This document shows positions 4,615 through 6,543 of a stretch of DNA of 6,543 nucleotides, piece by piece. The position numbers and the translations under genes were made by a program. Source of the DNA: Hyphomicrobiales bacterium (lineage in GTDB: Bacteria; Pseudomonadota; Alphaproteobacteria; Rhizobiales; Xanthobacteraceae). The DNA is taken from NCBI GenBank assembly GCA_016210825.1, contig JACQTM010000069.1:1-6543 (forward strand). Direction: 5' to 3'. Each line of letters begins with the position of its first letter. The stretch's first letter is position 1. The notes below the pieces were generated by a model that was not told the origin of the DNA, did no database searches, and worked only from the letters and a program-made list of their open reading frames with translations.

Positions 4615-5298
4615 ATGTACCTTTTCTCCATCCAGGATCTGATCGCCATCGCCTTCTTCGCCGGCGCCTGGCTTGCCTATGCGCTCGCGATCGAAAGGAC
4701 GCCGTACGGCCGGCGCGGCCTTAATTCGCGGATGGACCGCTATCGTGAAACCTGGATGCGCCAGATGCTGGCGCGTGACATGCGCATGGTGGACATGCAG
4801 ATCATGGGCGCGCTGCAGAACGGCACGGCGTTCTTTGCCTCGACCTCGCTGATCGCCATCGGCGGCGCGCTCACGTTGCTACGCTCAACCGACGAGCTGT
4901 TGTCCGTCGTCGCCACGCTGCCGTTCGGCATCCAGATGACACGCGGCCAGTGGGAGGCGAAGGCAATGGGCATCGCCATCATCTTCGTCTACGCCTTTTT
5001 CAAGTTTGCCTGGTCGTACCGGCTGTTCAACTATGTGGCGATTATGCTCGGTGCGATGCCCTTTGCGACCGAGAAGGACAGCGCGGAAGCGCAAACATAT
5101 GTTGTGCGCACCGCGCGGCTGTTCGAGTCGGCCGGACGGCATTTCAATCGCGGTCAGCGCGCGTTCTTTTTCGCGCTCGGCTATCTTGGCTGGTTCATTG
5201 GGCCCTATGTGCTGATCGCCTCGACCGCGGCCGTGGTTGCGGTGATGTTGTGGCGGCAATTTGCCTCCGATGCGCGGCGCGCCATTGATCACGTGTGA
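4615..5298 (+). CDS. DUF599 family inner-membrane protein
   Basis: This 227-residue integral membrane protein of unknown function fits DUF599 in length and layout. Four hydrophobic segments are seen: about 6-25, 70-90, 117-148 and 185-213. The first loop is long and charged (27-68) and contains the RMDRYRETWMRQMLARDMRMVD stretch characteristic of the family's cytosolic loop; conserved-looking landmarks are ALQNGTAFFAST (66-77), FKFAWSYRLFNY (129-140) and ESAGRHFNRGQRAFFFALGYLGWF (171-194). The start at 4615 (MYLFSIQDLI) lacks an obvious Shine-Dalgarno, but gives an N-terminus leading straight into the first membrane span, and no better start lies nearby. It is transcribed away from the rhodanese gene and is followed by a hairpin at 5335-5362. 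No function is inferred from the neighbours. Confidence 0.88.
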   Translation: MYLFSIQDLIAIAFFAGAWLAYALAIERTPYGRRGLNSRMDRYRETWMRQMLARDMRMVDMQIMGALQNGTAFFASTSLIAIGGALTLLRSTDELLSVVATLPFGIQMTRGQWEAKAMGIAIIFVYAFFKFAWSYRLFNYVAIMLGAMPFATEKDSAEAQTYVVRTARLFESAGRHFNRGQRAFFFALGYLGWFIGPYVLIASTAAVVAVMLWRQFASDARRAIDHV

Positions 5299-5334
5299 AC
5301 CGCGCGCGGCACAGTTTGGTGTTTAGAATATTCA

Positions 5335-5368
5335 CGGGCGGCGAGGCAGCCCCCACCGCCCGTTTCAA
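5335..5368 (+). terminator. Possible terminator after the DUF599 gene
   Basis: CGGGCGG (5335-5341) pairs with CCGCCCG (5356-5362), with a 14-base loop and the short tail TTTCAA. It lies 36 bases after the stop. The minus-strand tail (TGAATATTCT) is also fairly T-rich, so it may serve the small minus-strand ORF ending at 5392 too. Confidence 0.5.
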
Positions 5369-5391
5369 ACACTTGGCAGCAAAGCCGGACG

Positions 5392-5493
5392 CTACATACT
5401 CACATACACCGCGAGCACAACAACAATGGCGATTGCCCCTGCTGTCCAAAGCAGCGTGAACATCATATCGCTTTGCGAGTCTTGAGTTTGCAT
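5392..5493 (-). CDS. Candidate 33-residue single-span membrane protein
   Basis: From the ATG at 5493 this ORF encodes 33 residues: a polar, acidic N-terminus (MQTQDSQSD) followed by about 24 hydrophobic residues running to the C-terminus (MMFTLLWTAGAIAIVVVL onward). That is the layout of a small tail-anchored or single-span membrane protein. A GGAG lies 8 bases upstream of the ATG. A longer form of 61 residues from TTG 5577 is possible; it adds a Gln/Ser-rich stretch and has AGAGGG 9 bases upstream. No family recognised. The ORF stands alone between a hairpin and an AT-rich region, and convergent with the DUF599 gene. Coding status rests on the hydrophobic pattern and ribosome site only, so it could be chance. 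Confidence 0.45.
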   Translation of the reverse strand: MQTQDSQSDMMFTLLWTAGAIAIVVVLAVYVSM

Positions 5494-5550
5494 CGCGAGC
5501 ACTCCGATGGACTGGGTCTTTGCTTGCTGAAGGCCCAGTTGGGATCGCGT

Positions 5551-5572
5551 GCTGGAGCTGGACTGCTCCAGC
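5551..5572. repeat. Perfect 8-bp hairpin in the leader of the small ORF
   Basis: GCTGGAGC (5551-5558), loop TGGACT, GCTCCAGC (5565-5572). On the minus strand it lies 58 bases before the ATG at 5493, and just inside the ORF if TTG 5577 is used. On the plus strand it is followed by TGCAAAAATCTT, with no T-run. Confidence 0.55.
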
Positions 5573-5577
5573 TGCAA

Positions 5578-5735
5578 AAATCTTAGCCCTCTTTCTTCGC
5601 GTATACAACTTTAGTCGTACGTCTATCGATGTAGATACCTTTCAAGACAAAAATATCGATATATCAAAGGCATGGACAAATCATTTCATTTGAAATCATG
5701 ATCGGCAACGCTCAACTGGGCGATCGCAGCCGCCA
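5578..5735. other. AT-rich gap with small palindromes, no gene seen
   Basis: This gap between the small ORF and the YdcF-like gene is much richer in A and T than the rest of the window. It contains two TATCGAT copies exactly 30 bases apart (5624-5630 and 5654-5660), the second within the palindrome ATATCGATAT (5653-5662), bracketed by CCTTT (5638-5642) and AAAGG (5666-5670). A further inverted repeat, ATTTCA-tt-TGAAAT, sits at 5683-5696. It could hold the promoter and operators of the minus-strand small ORF; no clear -35/-10 pair was identified. Confidence 0.4.
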
Positions 5736-6539
5736 CTAGCGGCGATCGGGAGCGGGAAAGAGTTCCGATGACCGGCCTCCGATCCAATAGGCCAATAACC
5801 CGAACCATTCGTGGGCGGCGGCGTCGGTGCGCGCCAATCCCGCCGACAAGGCGCTGAACGGTGTGGCCAGATCGCTCCACCCTGCCGTGCGCCAATCCAC
5901 CGGATAGGCTTCGACAATGAAGCCCGCTTGACGGAACACGCCGATCGATCGCGGCATGTGCGCGGCGGATGTAACCAGTAGCCAGCGTTGCGTCAGCCGC
6001 GGGATAACCAGCGCCTTGGCGAAGGTCGCATTCTCAGCCGTCGTACGCGAGCGGCTTTCCAGACGGATGCGCTCGCGTGCGATGCCAAAGCTCTCGAACA
6101 GCAGCATGACGAAAGCAGCCTCGGGCGCGCCGGGGAAAATAAGATTGGCGCTACCGCCGGTGAACACGATTTGCGCGGCCGGAAAGCGCCGGGCGAGTTC
6201 CGCGACTATGGTCATGCGCTCCGCTGCCTCATTCAGCGCCGTCATCCCGCGCGCGGCGGACACTTCGGCACTGATCGCTCCGCCAAGCACGATGATCCCG
6301 TCAGGCGCGCCACGCGAGGGATCCCATGCCGGGAAGCGTTGCTCCAGCGGCAGGATCAGCGCATTGCCGAGCGGCGTGAAACCCAAGATCGCTAGCAGGA
6401 ACAGTGCGAACGCCGCGAGCCGCCGACCAAATCGCGCGAAGCGCGTCGCCGCCAGCAAAAGACCAAGCAACCCAAGCCCGATCAGGATATTCGATGGCAG
6501 CAATAACAGTCCGAGGATCTTGGACATGACAAAGAACAT
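5736..6539 (-). CDS. YdcF-like (DUF218) inner-membrane protein
   Basis: This 267-residue protein has two N-terminal membrane spans (about 8-30 and 41-60) followed by a DUF218/YdcF-type domain (about 80-225), as in the ElyC/SanA/YdcF group associated with cell-envelope functions. Landmarks are DGIIVLGGAIS (80-90), IVFTGGSAN (124-132), RLESRSRTTAENA (159-171) and WLLVTSAAHMPRS (186-198), which together form the expected alpha/beta nucleotide-binding-like core. The domain probably faces the periplasm, by analogy with ElyC-type proteins. The start at 6539 (MFFVMSK) is chosen because it matches the usual family N-terminus; ATG 6527 is an alternative. Only four bases upstream are present, so the ribosome site and promoter cannot be seen. 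Role in envelope polymer metabolism is inferred from the family. Confidence 0.9.
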   Translation of the reverse strand: MFFVMSKILGLLLLPSNILIGLGLLGLLLAATRFARFGRRLAAFALFLLAILGFTPLGNALILPLEQRFPAWDPSRGAPDGIIVLGGAISAEVSAARGMTALNEAAERMTIVAELARRFPAAQIVFTGGSANLIFPGAPEAAFVMLLFESFGIARERIRLESRSRTTAENATFAKALVIPRLTQRWLLVTSAAHMPRSIGVFRQAGFIVEAYPVDWRTAGWSDLATPFSALSAGLARTDAAAHEWFGLLAYWIGGRSSELFPAPDRR

Positions 6540-6543
6540 GATC

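Overview
The window is ordinary-looking chromosomal DNA from a GC-rich alphaproteobacterium, most likely of the order Hyphomicrobiales (Rhizobiales) near Bradyrhizobium, Afipia or Pseudolabrys. This placement is an inference. It rests on two secreted DUF1236 proteins, a promoter matching the alphaproteobacterial general stress (EcfG) consensus, and intergenic hairpin repeats of the CCTCATCCTGAGG / CCTCACCC...GGGTGAGG and CCCCCGGA-cttga-TCCGGGGG kind that are common in that group. No RNA gene of known family, CRISPR array, intact transposase or defence system was seen.

Layout: 1-249 is a repeat-built intergenic island with MITE-like ends. 250-1013 is a two-gene operon (cupin, then a RidA-family protein) with stop and start codons overlapping by one base. 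1154-2419 holds two tandem secreted DUF1236 paralogues, the first with a strong intrinsic terminator; both have EcfG-type promoter motifs, the first exact and the second with one mismatch. 2472-2939 is a Nudix hydrolase with a slightly unusual Nudix box. 2940-3158 is a convergent gap rich in potential RNA structure and ending in a hairpin. 3159-3812 (minus) is a glutathione S-transferase. 3834-4056 is a tight cluster of intergenic hairpin repeats. 4080-4502 (minus) is a single-domain rhodanese, divergent from 4615-5298 (plus), a DUF599 membrane protein. 5299-5735 is a more AT-rich gap carrying a possible 33-residue single-span membrane protein on the minus strand. 5736-6539 (minus) is a YdcF/DUF218 membrane protein whose upstream region lies outside the window.

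The genes do not form one pathway. A common theme is housekeeping and damage control: RidA removes reactive enamine/imine intermediates, Nudix enzymes clear nucleotide diphosphates, GST and rhodanese handle electrophiles and sulfur, and the DUF1236 pair appears to be stress induced. The observations most worth following are the paired EcfG motifs before the DUF1236 genes, the structured segment at 3018-3138, the MITE-like island at 17-218 with its interrupted hairpin, and the small membrane ORF with a structured leader.
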